Source: Deltaproteobacteria bacterium (GTDB lineage Bacteria > Desulfobacterota > Binatia > Binatales > Binataceae). From it: 17,399 nucleotides of DNA. The stretch is from positions 1 to 17,399 of the forward strand of contig JAJXYM010000214.1 of the NCBI GenBank assembly GCA_021780585.1. Reading direction: 5' to 3'. How positions within the stretch are numbered: position 1 is the first letter of the stretch; each line of letters opens with the position of its first letter. Positions 1 to 6,607 of the stretch are shown here, piece after piece. Under the pieces are notes generated by a model. It ran no database searches. It was not told the DNA's origin and saw only the letters and a program-made list of their open reading frames with translations. Both the position numbers and the translations under genes were made by a program.

Positions 1-239
1 CTGGTGAGCGCGGCGGCGGCGATCACGGTCGCGAGATTGTTGCCGGTCAGCAGCAACGCGACGATCCGGTCGCGCCGCTCGAGCATCCGGCTGACCGGTT
101 TCGCCGCCGCGACCCCGCGTTCATGCGCGGCGCGGACCTTGAGTTCGTCGGCCGCGACCAGCGCGATTTCGCCGGCGGCGAAAAACGCCTGGCAGGCGAC
201 GCATCCCGCGACCGTCGCGATCAGGAGGCTGGGGCGCAT
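1..239 (-). CDS. CNNM-domain (DUF21) membrane protein, N-terminal part only
   Basis: The gene runs off the left edge of the window; only the first 79 residues are visible. It begins MRPSLLIATVAGCVACQAFF, a hydrophobic first helix, followed by the family signature FFAAGEIALVAAD at about residues 19-31 and LLTGNNLATVIAAA at about 64-77. These match the first two membrane helices of the CNNM (DUF21) domain found in HlyC/CorC-type proteins, which are linked to divalent cation (magnesium/cobalt) transport. The ATG at 237-239 is preceded by GAGG at a normal Shine-Dalgarno distance. It overlaps the end of the upstream CNNM/CBS gene by 19 bp, so the two paralogues are co-transcribed, and members of this family often occur in such pairs. 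The CBS and CorC domains expected later in the protein lie outside the window. Confidence 0.85.
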   Translation of the reverse strand, partial: MRPSLLIATVAGCVACQAFFAAGEIALVAADELKVRAAHERGVAAAKPVSRMLERRDRIVALLLTGNNLATVIAAAALT

Positions 240-1453
240 CGTTTGAGCCTCACCGTTTCGACCGTCGCGCCGCGCACGCGTTCGACCGTGGCCTCGAAAT
301 CCCCGAGCCGGAAACGCTCGCCCGGCCGCGGCACCCGGCCCAGCCGGCGCAGCACCAGCGCGCCGAGCGTGCGCGGACCGTTGCCGCCGATCGATCCGTG
401 CGGGCCGAGCGTGTCGCGCAGGCGCTCGAATTCGATTCCGCCCGAGGCGAGCCATTCGGCCGCGCCCACCGCCGTCAGTTCGGGGCCTTCGTAATCGAAT
501 TCGTCGCTGATTTCGCCGAACAACTCTTCGAGCAGGTCCTCCAGCGTAATCAAGCCGAGCACCCGGCCGTATTCATTGACCACGATCGCAAGCTGAAAAC
601 GTCCGCGCCGCATCTCGTCGAACATCTCGCCAAGGAGCCGGCCCGGCGGCGCAAAAACCGCCGGACGCAGCAGCCGCTCCAGCCGCGGCTCGGCCTGTTC
701 GAGCCGGCGCGTCACGAGGTCCTTCACATGCAGGATGCCGACGATATTGTCGGGCGATGCGCGATAGATCGGGATGCGCGAGAAGTGGCCGGCGACGACC
801 TCGGCCGCCAGCCGGTCCGCCGGCGTCTCGATCGGCAGCGAAAACATCTTCTCCCGCGGCGTCATCACTTCGGCGACGCGGCGATTGCCGAAATCGAACA
901 CGCGATGGATCAGCTCGCGCTCCTGCGGCTCGACTTCGCCCTGGAATTCGCCGACCCGCAACAGCGCCTTGAACTCTTCTTCCGAAACCGGCTCGGGCCG
1001 CGGCGGTTCGGCCGTCGGCGCGAACCATCGGGCTACAGGATGGGCGGCGGCGGCGAACGCCGCCAACGGGCGCGCGGTGACGGCGGCGACCGCCGCGGGA
1101 AAGCCCAGCGCGAAAGTCTTCGGCGTGATATCGCAGAAGATCAGCACGATCGCGAGCATCGCCGGCACCGCGACGTAGGCGCCGATCGGCCCCAGCCACA
1201 TCAGCAGGAACGTGGTCGCAAGACACTCGGCGAAGACGTTGGCGGCCTCGTTGACGCCGATAATCAGCACCAGCGACTCCAGCGGACGTTCCATCAGGCG
1301 CGTCAGCGCATGGCGCACGGCGGCGTCGAGCCGCTCGCGCGTATGCTCCATCCGCACCAGCGCGAAGAGCGCCGTTTCCGACGCCGCCAGCATCGCGCTC
1401 AACGTCAGCAACAGCAAAACCGCGATCGGCAGCAGCAGCATGATCGGGTTCAC
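221..1453 (-). CDS. CNNM/CBS/CorC-HlyC domain membrane protein (hemolysin-family, putative cation efflux)
   Basis: This is a complete 410-residue protein, the usual length of the family. A CNNM (DUF21) membrane domain covers about residues 1-150: helices near 5-33, with the signature ASETALFAL, then about 58-80 and 90-125, with DITPKTFALGFPA. Paired CBS nucleotide-binding domains lie at about 190-310 (start EVMTPREKMFSL; end LGLITLEDLLEELFGEI). A CorC_HlyC domain follows at about 325-405. Such proteins sit in the inner membrane and are implicated in Mg2+/Co2+ homeostasis; the old name hemolysin is historical. The GTG start (1451-1453) overlaps the thiL stop as GTGA, which indicates translational coupling. 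A second, downstream CNNM paralogue overlaps its 3' end by 19 bp. The transported ion cannot be told from sequence. Confidence 0.92.
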   Translation of the reverse strand: MNPIMLLLPIAVLLLLTLSAMLAASETALFALVRMEHTRERLDAAVRHALTRLMERPLESLVLIIGVNEAANVFAECLATTFLLMWLGPIGAYVAVPAMLAIVLIFCDITPKTFALGFPAAVAAVTARPLAAFAAAAHPVARWFAPTAEPPRPEPVSEEEFKALLRVGEFQGEVEPQERELIHRVFDFGNRRVAEVMTPREKMFSLPIETPADRLAAEVVAGHFSRIPIYRASPDNIVGILHVKDLVTRRLEQAEPRLERLLRPAVFAPPGRLLGEMFDEMRRGRFQLAIVVNEYGRVLGLITLEDLLEELFGEISDEFDYEGPELTAVGAAEWLASGGIEFERLRDTLGPHGSIGGNGPRTLGALVLRRLGRVPRPGERFRLGDFEATVERVRGATVETVRLKRCAPAS

Positions 1454-2424
1454 GTGCGCTCCCTGAGCTGGTCGTAACCCGCCACCGCCGGCGCTGCGCG
1501 GCCGTCCGCGCCGACCAGCCGCGCGCGCCGGCCGCGCACGATCCGCCCGATCCGGCTGACCGCAACGCCGAGCCGCCGGCCGAGTTCGGCGGGGGACTTT
1601 TCGGCGCGCAGCGCGAACAGCAGCTCATAGTCCTCGCCGCCGCCCAGCGCCAGCGCGAGATCGTCGCCCGCGACCGCGCGATAGGCGGGCGAGAGCGGCA
1701 GCGACGCCGCGTCGACCTCCGCGCCCACGCCGCTGCGCTCCAGAATATGGCCCAGGTCCTGCCACAGGCCGTCGCTGATATCGATCGCGGCCGGAGCCGG
1801 ACGGAACCGCGCCAGGCGCGCCCCGGCTGCGAGCCGCGCCACGGGATTCAGGAAACGATCGATGAGATAACGCCGGACCGCGCCGCGCGCCTTGATCCGG
1901 CCGTCAAGAATTCGCCATCCCAGGGCGGCGTCGCCCAGCGTGCCGGTGACATACAGATAGTCTCCCGGACGGGCCGCGTCGCGCAGCGTCACGCCGCCGC
2001 GCGCCTCGCCGACCAGCGCGATCGTGATCGCCAGGGCCTCGGCGCGGGTCACGTTGCCGCCCACGATATCGACGCGCGCCGCTTCCGCCGCGCGCTCCAA
2101 TCCGGCGTAAAGGCGATCGAAGAAGCGCGCATCGAGTCCGGGCCGGATCGCGAGATTCACCACGCACGCGGTCGGCCGTCCGCCCATCGCGGCGACGTCG
2201 CTCAGATTCACCGTCAACGCGCGCGCGCCGAGCGCTTCCGGCGAACCCCATTCGAGCCGAAAATGGACGCCCTCAACCATCGAGTCGATCGTGATCAGCT
2301 CGCGGACGCGAGCGGGCTTGAGGATCGCGCAATCGTCGCCGGGGCCGAGGAGCGTTCCCGGTCCGCGTCGCAGCTTCGCGGTCAGCCGCGCGATCAGTTC
2401 GAATTCTCCGGGCGTTTTACTCAC
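1450..2424 (-). CDS. thiL: Thiamine-monophosphate kinase
   Basis: A 324-residue cytoplasmic ATP-dependent kinase that phosphorylates thiamine monophosphate to thiamine diphosphate, the last step of cofactor synthesis. The AIR-synthase/ThiL fold motifs are all present: GPGDDCAIL (residues 27-35, Mg/ATP aspartates D30 and D31), ITIDSMVEGVHF (about 44-55), NLSDVAAMGG (73-82), VDIVGGNVTRA (about 118-128), AIDISDGL in the second half and GGEDYELLFA near the C-terminus. Length and motif order are normal, so it should be active. The chosen start is GTG at 2422-2424 (MSKTPGEFEL). No strong Shine-Dalgarno is visible, so the exact start is less sure than the identity. It is the first gene of a minus-strand operon with two CNNM membrane proteins and is divergent from the dioxygenase genes. 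Confidence 0.95.
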   Translation of the reverse strand: MSKTPGEFELIARLTAKLRRGPGTLLGPGDDCAILKPARVRELITIDSMVEGVHFRLEWGSPEALGARALTVNLSDVAAMGGRPTACVVNLAIRPGLDARFFDRLYAGLERAAEAARVDIVGGNVTRAEALAITIALVGEARGGVTLRDAARPGDYLYVTGTLGDAALGWRILDGRIKARGAVRRYLIDRFLNPVARLAAGARLARFRPAPAAIDISDGLWQDLGHILERSGVGAEVDAASLPLSPAYRAVAGDDLALALGGGEDYELLFALRAEKSPAELGRRLGVAVSRIGRIVRGRRARLVGADGRAAPAVAGYDQLRERT

Positions 2425-2589
2425 GCGGGTCGCCGTCCAGGCGGCGCGGGCGAACAGGGGCGGTCGCGGCGTCAGGGGCGCTCCCGCGGATAGTCGAACG
2501 GCGGGGAAAACATGACGAATAGGCGCATAGGAATAGGCTAAATCAACGTCGGCGAGTCGGCAAGGAGTTGCCCCGGCGCGCGGCCGGAA

Positions 2590-2620
2590 CGGACGCCGAT
2601 CGATGGACGTTCGGCGTCCG
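2590..2620. promoter_or_regulatory. Perfect 10-bp inverted repeat upstream of the dioxygenase operon
   Basis: The arms CGGACGCCGA (2590-2599) and TCGGCGTCCG (2611-2620) are exact reverse complements separated by 11 bases. The repeat lies about 100 bp upstream of the dioxygenase alpha start and overlaps the possible -35 box at 2604-2609. It could be an operator for an unlinked regulator or an RNA hairpin. No regulator gene is adjacent. The repeat is seen directly; its role is inference. Confidence 0.45.
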
Positions 2621-2633
2621 GCTGCGCTATAGG
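2604..2633 (+). promoter_or_regulatory. Possible sigma-70-type promoter of the dioxygenase operon
   Basis: TGGACG (2604-2609) and TATAGG (2628-2633) are separated by 18 bases, each matching four of six consensus positions. They lie about 90 bp upstream of the ATG at 2721. The rest of the 296-bp gap between thiL and the dioxygenase shows no gene. The match is weak and based on inspection only. Confidence 0.25.
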
Positions 2634-2720
2634 GCGTGGATAAGCGGCGTGTCCGATCGCGACGCGGGAACCTTTCGCCGCGCCGGCCGTCGCGAGTCGC
2701 CGCTTGAGGAGGGCCACACG

Positions 2721-4100
2721 ATGACCCGGCGGAAAATCGATTTCGACGCGCTGGTCAAGACCGATCGCGTCCATTCCAGCGTCTACACCGACCCGGAGAT
2801 TTTCGCCGCCGAACTCGACGCGATCTTCCATCGCGGATGGGTCTACGTCGGTCATGCCGGCGAAATCCCGAATCGCGGCGATTACCGGCTGAAGCGCATC
2901 GGCCGCTATCCGATCATCATGGTGCGCGGCGACGACGGCCAGATTCGCCTGCTGCTCAACCGATGCCGCCATCGGGGCGCCACCGTATGCCAGACCGAAT
3001 GCGGTAACGCCGCAATTTTTCGCTGCGCCTATCACGCCTGGACCTATCGTAATAACGGCGAGCTCGCGGGCGTGACCTACGAGGACGGATACGGCGGCGC
3101 GCTGCGACGCGAAGAACTCGGACTCACGCCGGCGCCGCGCGTCGGCGAGTATCGCGGCTTCATCTTCGGCAGCCTGAGTCCCGCCGGGATAACGCTGGCC
3201 GACCATCTCGGCAAGGTCACCGAGCAGATCGACCTGTTCGTCGATTTGTCGCCGGCCGGCGAAATCGAGGTTCAGGCGGGTTCGTCGAAAAGCAACTATC
3301 CGGGCAACTGGAAACTGCAGATCGAAAACACGATCGACGGCTACCATCCGAATTTCAGCCACGAGACCTTTTTCGAGACGCTCCGGGACCGCACCGGCGC
3401 GCGCGTCGATGTCTTTAACGGCAATTCGATCGGCGAGACGCGCGACCTGGGCGGCGGCCATGTGATGCTGGATTATCGGCGCTACAATCGCCAGTTCCTC
3501 GCGCAGACGCACTCGACTCCGCTGCGGGTGCGCGGCAGCGCGACCGGCACGATGCCCTCCAGTTCGGCGCAGGACTATCGCGCCACGATCGTGGAGCGTT
3601 ACGGCGAGGAGCGCGCCGCCGAAATCCTCAACGCCGGCGGCACGCATACGCTGGTCTTTCCCAACATGGCGCTGCTCGGCGTGCAGATTCGCGTGGTCTA
3701 TCCGATCGCGGTCGACCAGACCGAAGTCGTGCTCTATCCCACCACGCTCAAGGACGCTCCCGCCAAGCTCAACCTGGCGCGACTCCGCGCGCATGAGGAT
3801 TTTTACGGTCCGGCGGGCTTCGGCCAGCCCGACGACGGCGAACTGTTCGCACGTGTGCAACAGGGCGTGCAGGCCGATCTCGATCCGTGGCTCATCCTGA
3901 CCCGCGGACTCCATCGCGAGCGGCGCGACGCCGACGGCACGCTGGTCGGCCAGATGACCGACGAGGTTCCGCAGCGCGGCATCTGGGCGCAATGGAAAAA
4001 GGTCATGACCCAAGCTGAAGCGGCAAGCGAACAATCGGGCGCGGCGGGCCGTTCGCGCAACGGAGCGGCGCGGACCACGCGCGTCGCGCGTTCGCGCTAG
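2721..4100 (+). CDS. Rieske ring-hydroxylating dioxygenase, large (alpha) subunit
   Basis: A 459-residue catalytic subunit of a Rieske non-heme iron oxygenase, which adds oxygen to aromatic or related rings using electrons from a reductase chain. The Rieske [2Fe-2S] ligands are C82-x-H84 and C102-x2-H105. The catalytic domain has the mononuclear iron motif ENTIDGYHPNFSH, with H209 and H214 as ligands and D206 as the residue that links to the neighbouring Rieske centre. The third ligand is probably an aspartate in QPDDGE (D371 or D372). ATG 2721 is chosen because GAGGAGG lies at 2706-2712; the frame is open further upstream but without a convincing start. The last 30 residues are a low-complexity Ala/Arg/Ser tail. 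The beta subunit follows 13 bp downstream. No ferredoxin or reductase is nearby. The substrate is unknown, and benzoate/cumate-like enzymes are the nearest general type. Confidence 0.93.
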   Translation: MTRRKIDFDALVKTDRVHSSVYTDPEIFAAELDAIFHRGWVYVGHAGEIPNRGDYRLKRIGRYPIIMVRGDDGQIRLLLNRCRHRGATVCQTECGNAAIFRCAYHAWTYRNNGELAGVTYEDGYGGALRREELGLTPAPRVGEYRGFIFGSLSPAGITLADHLGKVTEQIDLFVDLSPAGEIEVQAGSSKSNYPGNWKLQIENTIDGYHPNFSHETFFETLRDRTGARVDVFNGNSIGETRDLGGGHVMLDYRRYNRQFLAQTHSTPLRVRGSATGTMPSSSAQDYRATIVERYGEERAAEILNAGGTHTLVFPNMALLGVQIRVVYPIAVDQTEVVLYPTTLKDAPAKLNLARLRAHEDFYGPAGFGQPDDGELFARVQQGVQADLDPWLILTRGLHRERRDADGTLVGQMTDEVPQRGIWAQWKKVMTQAEAASEQSGAAGRSRNGAARTTRVARSR

Positions 4101-4113
4101 GGCGGCCATCGCG

Positions 4114-4590
4114 ATGGCGATCGATTACCGGCAAATCGAGCAATTCGTCTATCGGGAGGCGCGCCTGATGGACGAAAGCGCATACGACGAATGGCTTGCG
4201 ATGTGGGCCGAAGAGGCGCTCTACTGGGTTCCGGCGAACATCGACAATCCCGACCCGGCTCATCACATTTCGACTATCTACGATAATCGCAGCCATCTCG
4301 AGGCGCGGATCAAGCGGCTCAAGTCCGGGATGGCGCATGCGCAGGCGCCGGTCTCGCGGATGCGCCGTATCGTCTCGAATATCGAAGTCGCGGAGCGGCC
4401 GGACGGAACCGTCGAGGTGCAATCGAATTTCGTGCTGGGCGAACTGCGCCGCAGCCATCAGGACGTCTTCTTCGGCCGCACGCTTCATCGCCTGTGTCCC
4501 GACGGCGCCGGCGGCTACCGCATCGCCGAGAAGAAAGTGCTCCTGCTCAACAACGACGGCTTCATCGACAACCTTACGTTTCTGGTCTGA
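4114..4590 (+). CDS. Ring-hydroxylating dioxygenase, small (beta) subunit
   Basis: A 158-residue protein of the SnoaL-like/NTF2 fold family that forms the beta subunit of alpha3beta3 Rieske dioxygenases; its role is mainly structural. Family features seen are the N-terminal helix IEQFVYREARLMDE, then YDEWLAMWAEEALYWVPA, the stretch ISTIYDNRSHLEARIKRL, and the C-terminal strand pattern ending in the NLTFLV region. The length is near the family norm. The ATG at 4114 is 13 bp after the alpha stop with only a weak GGGCGG upstream, so translation may be coupled to alpha. An intrinsic terminator begins 30 bp after the stop, making the operon appear to hold only these two genes. The electron-transfer partners must come from elsewhere in the genome. 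Confidence 0.92.
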   Translation: MAIDYRQIEQFVYREARLMDESAYDEWLAMWAEEALYWVPANIDNPDPAHHISTIYDNRSHLEARIKRLKSGMAHAQAPVSRMRRIVSNIEVAERPDGTVEVQSNFVLGELRRSHQDVFFGRTLHRLCPDGAGGYRIAEKKVLLLNNDGFIDNLTFLV

Positions 4591-4619
4591 ACCGGATCGC
4601 CGCCAAAAATTGAGGGGTG

Positions 4620-4648
4620 GCGGCCGGTTGGACGACCGGCCGCTTCTT
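4620..4648 (+). terminator. Intrinsic terminator of the dioxygenase operon
   Basis: A perfect 9-bp stem, GCGGCCGGT (4620-4628) with ACCGGCCGC (4635-4643), has a 6-base loop and is followed by TTCTT. It sits 30 bp after the beta-subunit stop and directly before the brnTA control region, so it separates the two units. Confidence 0.75.
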
Positions 4649-4666
4649 ATGTACATTTGTGCATAT
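4647..4666. promoter_or_regulatory. Candidate BrnA operator: inverted repeat at the brnT start
   Basis: TTATGTACA (4647-4655) and TGTGCATAT (4658-4666) form an inverted repeat with a 2-base spacer, matching at seven of nine positions, in an AT-rich island. BrnA antitoxins of the family autoregulate by binding repeats near the brnT promoter, and the position fits that. The repeat overlaps the ATG at 4665, which raises the chance that translation really starts at the GTG at 4677 or 4680. Confidence 0.45.
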
Positions 4667-4949
4667 GCGCGGGGCTGTGGTGTTCGAATGGGACGAGCGC
4701 AAGGCGCGAGCTAATATGCGCAAGCATGAGGTTGACTTCGCCGATGCGGCCACTGTCTTCGAGGACGCCCAAGCCGTGACCGTGGCCGACGACGAACCGG
4801 AGGAAGAGCGTTATGTCACGATCGGCATAGACGCGCTCGGCAGGATGCTGGTTGTGATTTACACCATTCGCGGCGAACGTATCAGGATTATTTCCGCGCG
4901 CCCGGCCACCCGGAATGAACGCGCGGCCTATGAGAAGCAAGGTCTATGA
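4665..4949 (+). CDS. brnT: BrnT-family toxin (ribonuclease)
   Basis: A protein of about 94 residues of the BrnT family, type II toxins with a RelE-like fold that cleave RNA and arrest growth. Family hallmarks are FEWDERKARANMRKHEVDF near the N-terminus, a central TIGIDALGRMLVVIYT strand pair, and the C-terminal signature RIISARPATRNERAAYE. The start is uncertain: ATG 4665 is given, but GTG at 4677 or 4680 would give the more typical M(V)FEWDE start, and GGGG at 4670-4674 would be its only candidate ribosome site. The stop overlaps the brnA ATG by 4 bp (ATGA). The order toxin then antitoxin is the normal one for brnTA. It is not an ortholog that reveals the host taxon, because these modules move horizontally. 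Confidence 0.9.
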   Translation: MRGAVVFEWDERKARANMRKHEVDFADAATVFEDAQAVTVADDEPEEERYVTIGIDALGRMLVVIYTIRGERIRIISARPATRNERAAYEKQGL

Positions 4950-5632
4950 AGCGCGAATACGATTTCAGCAAGGGCAAACGCGGCGCGGTCGTACCGTCCG
5001 AGCCGGGCAAGACCAGGATCACGATCCGGCTGGACAATGAGATCCTCGATCACTTCCGCAAGCGCGTCCACGAGATGGGCGGGGGAAATTACCAGACACT
5101 TATCAACGAAGCGCTGCGCGAGCACCTTCGACGCGGCGGAATCGAGGCCGCCGTGCGCCGCGCCGTGCGTCAGGAATTGAAAGAGGCAGGCCTTAAACGC
5201 GTTGCGAGCGCCTGAGGGGGCAGACTGAGATAACGGAGAGATCTCGGGCATGGGCGTCGGCATCGGGGTCGGCGGGGGTCCATTAGACGGCTCGGAGGTC
5301 GCGACCACTGCCCCGGGTGGGATTACGCCAGTGGCCGAAGGAGGCGGCGGAGCCATATCCATACACACCTCGTCAGCGTGGACCTCGTTCAGCGTAAGGG
5401 GCTGATGCTTATAAACCTTCTGGCTTATGTGCAGGCAACCCGCTCGAAGTTTTCGCCACTGCTCAGCGCCCCAGCCGCGCGGCGGCTTGACCGGAATGGC
5501 TAATCCCGGCGGCGTCCACTCCGCCTCCGGCGTCGGCTGCTGTGCCCACGCCGAACCGGCCACTATCAGCCCAAGCGCCAAAAGCGCCATCAAGCCGCCA
5601 ATGCTCGCTAAGGAATATGTCCGCGCTTTCAT
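4928..5632 (-). CDS. Putative secreted proline-rich protein, 3' part antisense to brnA
   Basis: Unrecognised. The start ATG at 5630-5632 has GGGGA five bases upstream. The first 30 residues look like a signal peptide: MKARTYSLASIGG, a hydrophobic run of about 15 residues, then AWA before QQPTPE. The mature part has two cysteines in the first half (AGCLHIS and DEVCMDM) and a proline-rich stretch (MAPPPPSATG, PPPTPMPTPMP) at about residues 92-130. From about residue 140 the frame lies entirely antisense to brnA and ends at 4928 inside brnT. The first 139 residues have protein-like composition, while the remaining part may be only chance reading of the brnA complement. It may be an older gene truncated when brnTA arrived. 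Confidence 0.45.
   Translation of the reverse strand: MKARTYSLASIGGLMALLALGLIVAGSAWAQQPTPEAEWTPPGLAIPVKPPRGWGAEQWRKLRAGCLHISQKVYKHQPLTLNEVHADEVCMDMAPPPPSATGVIPPGAVVATSEPSNGPPPTPMPTPMPEISPLSQSAPSGARNAFKACLFQFLTHGAAHGGLDSAASKVLAQRFVDKCLVISPAHLVDALAEVIEDLIVQPDRDPGLARLGRYDRAAFALAEIVFALHRPCFS
4946..5215 (+). CDS. brnA: BrnA-family antitoxin
   Basis: An 89-residue partner of BrnT. It begins MKREYDFSKGKRGAVVP, a conserved BrnA-like N-terminus, followed by a ribbon-helix-helix DNA-binding segment: KTRITIRLDNEILDHFRKRV (about residues 21-41) and the helix NYQTLINEALREHL (about 48-61). The basic C-terminal helix at 64-84 has no recognised motif. Its likely roles are to neutralise BrnT by direct binding and to repress the brnTA promoter. 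The 4-bp overlap with brnT and an AAGG stretch upstream support the start. A signal-peptide-bearing open frame on the other strand runs through the whole gene, which is unusual. Confidence 0.9.
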   Translation: MKREYDFSKGKRGAVVPSEPGKTRITIRLDNEILDHFRKRVHEMGGGNYQTLINEALREHLRRGGIEAAVRRAVRQELKEAGLKRVASA

Positions 5633-5760
5633 CAAATCCCCAACCTCGGCCGCCGAATCCAACGGTATCGGGCTCCATCAGTTGCGGGGCCGCAGTGGCC
5701 CGCCCGCGCTCAATCTGATCGATCTTGATTCTTGGGACGACGGCTTGCTGGTACGAACTG

Positions 5761-5790
5761 CAATGTGCTCCGGGGGGCTTTGCCGCGCGC
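5761..5790. repeat. Left copy of a direct repeat matching the 3' end of the efflux-pump gene
   Basis: The 18-base core GGGGGCTTTGCCGCGCGC at 5773-5790 recurs exactly at 6623-6640. Flanking bases from CAATG (5761) also align with 6609-6622 with a 2-base gap and a few mismatches. The left copy begins 8 bp beyond the hepT stop, so the two copies bracket the mntA-hepT pair. Confidence 0.7.
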
Positions 5791-5797
5791 GATTCCT

Positions 5798-6133
5798 TTA
5801 ATCGAGCGCCTTCTCAAGCGTCGCGACTAGGGGCGGCAGGTCGTCGGTGACGATTTGCCATAGGATATCGAAGTCAACCGAATCGTAACCGTGAATCAGC
5901 CGATTGCGCAGGCCAACAATCTCCGGCCACGGAATGTCCGGATGAAGGCCGCGCTCTTCCGCCGGCACGCGGCTCGCCGCTTCGCCGACAATCTCCAGCA
6001 GCCGTACAAGGGAAAGGTTCAGTTGGCGGTCCGTGTCGAGGTCGCGCCGTCTCCTGCCGCGCGACATCGCGACCGCCTCTTTGGCGTGGTCAAGCATATG
6101 GCGCAAGCGTAGGTCGCCTTCATGCCGCGACAT
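5798..6133 (-). CDS. hepT: HepT-like HEPN-domain toxin (DUF86)
   Basis: A 111-residue all-helical protein of the HepT/DUF86 family, ribonuclease toxins paired with MNT nucleotidyltransferases. The catalytic RX4HXY motif is intact: R76, H81 and Y83 in LRNRLIHGYDSVD. The tyrosine is the known AMPylation site in characterised HepT proteins. The earlier segment LSLVRLLEIVGEAASRVP (about 40-57) and IPWPEIVGLRN are also typical. It overlaps the 3' end of the upstream nucleotidyltransferase gene by 14 bp, so expression is coupled, antitoxin first. Its stop lies 8 bp from a direct repeat derived from the neighbouring transporter gene, suggesting the pair was acquired as a unit. Confidence 0.9.
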   Translation of the reverse strand: MSRHEGDLRLRHMLDHAKEAVAMSRGRRRRDLDTDRQLNLSLVRLLEIVGEAASRVPAEERGLHPDIPWPEIVGLRNRLIHGYDSVDFDILWQIVTDDLPPLVATLEKALD

Positions 6134-6422
6134 ACTGGACCTCGGCCTCGGCCAGAACCCGCCCGCGGAAGTAGGGACTCAAAAACCCAGGAGTGTTCAG
6201 GTCAACTTTCCGCCCGAGCATCTGCGACAGCTCCTGTTCCAGCGCGAAGAACCTGAGGCCCGGCACGTGTCCGGGCTCGAACTCGACCAGCACGTCAACG
6301 TCACTGTCCGGCCCGAAATCGTCGCGAAGCACCGACCCGAACAGCGCAAGCCGGCGGATATGGTTGCGCTGACAAAACCTGGCAAGGATTTCCCTATCGA
6401 TCGCGATGCGGCCGCTGTTCAC
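6120..6422 (-). CDS. mntA: MntA-like minimal nucleotidyltransferase antitoxin
   Basis: A 100-residue minimal nucleotidyltransferase of the DNA polymerase beta superfamily. The GSX10DXD signature is complete: G29-S30 with D41 and D43, in LFGSVLRDDFGPDSDVDVLV. A third acidic residue is available in RKVDL (D74). In characterised MntA-HepT systems the enzyme transfers AMP groups to the HepT tyrosine and so silences the toxin; the intact active sites on both partners fit that. The start is GTG at 6420-6422, with AGAGG eight bases upstream. About 185 bp without a convincing gene separate it from the transporter gene upstream. Confidence 0.9.
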   Translation of the reverse strand: MNSGRIAIDREILARFCQRNHIRRLALFGSVLRDDFGPDSDVDVLVEFEPGHVPGLRFFALEQELSQMLGRKVDLNTPGFLSPYFRGRVLAEAEVQYVAA

Positions 6423-6607
6423 TGCTCAGACCTCTATCATGCGACGGCGTTTTCCGCCGGCCAACGCCAGCCTTTCTCGGGCTCGCGTGACAGATCGTAT
6501 TTTTGAACGGAAACGCATCGGGTCTCAACGCCCAGCTTTTCGACCCCGGCCGGAATGCGAAATTCCCCAAAGTCACAAATGGGAAGCCGGCGTCATGGCG
6601 GGCGTTC

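Noticed and set aside
398..1477. A 359-codon plus-strand frame antisense to the CNNM/CBS gene
   Set aside because: Composition is Arg/Gln/His-rich low complexity, a typical complement of a GC-rich membrane protein gene; the minus-strand protein is well supported.
2538..4109. A long open frame on the minus strand (523 codons) antisense to the dioxygenase alpha gene
   Set aside because: The plus strand carries clear Rieske and mononuclear iron motifs. The minus frame is open because of GC-rich codon use and shows no family features.
6394..6576. A 60-codon minus-strand frame between the transporter and mntA genes
   Set aside because: It overlaps the mntA start, lacks a ribosome site and resembles no family.
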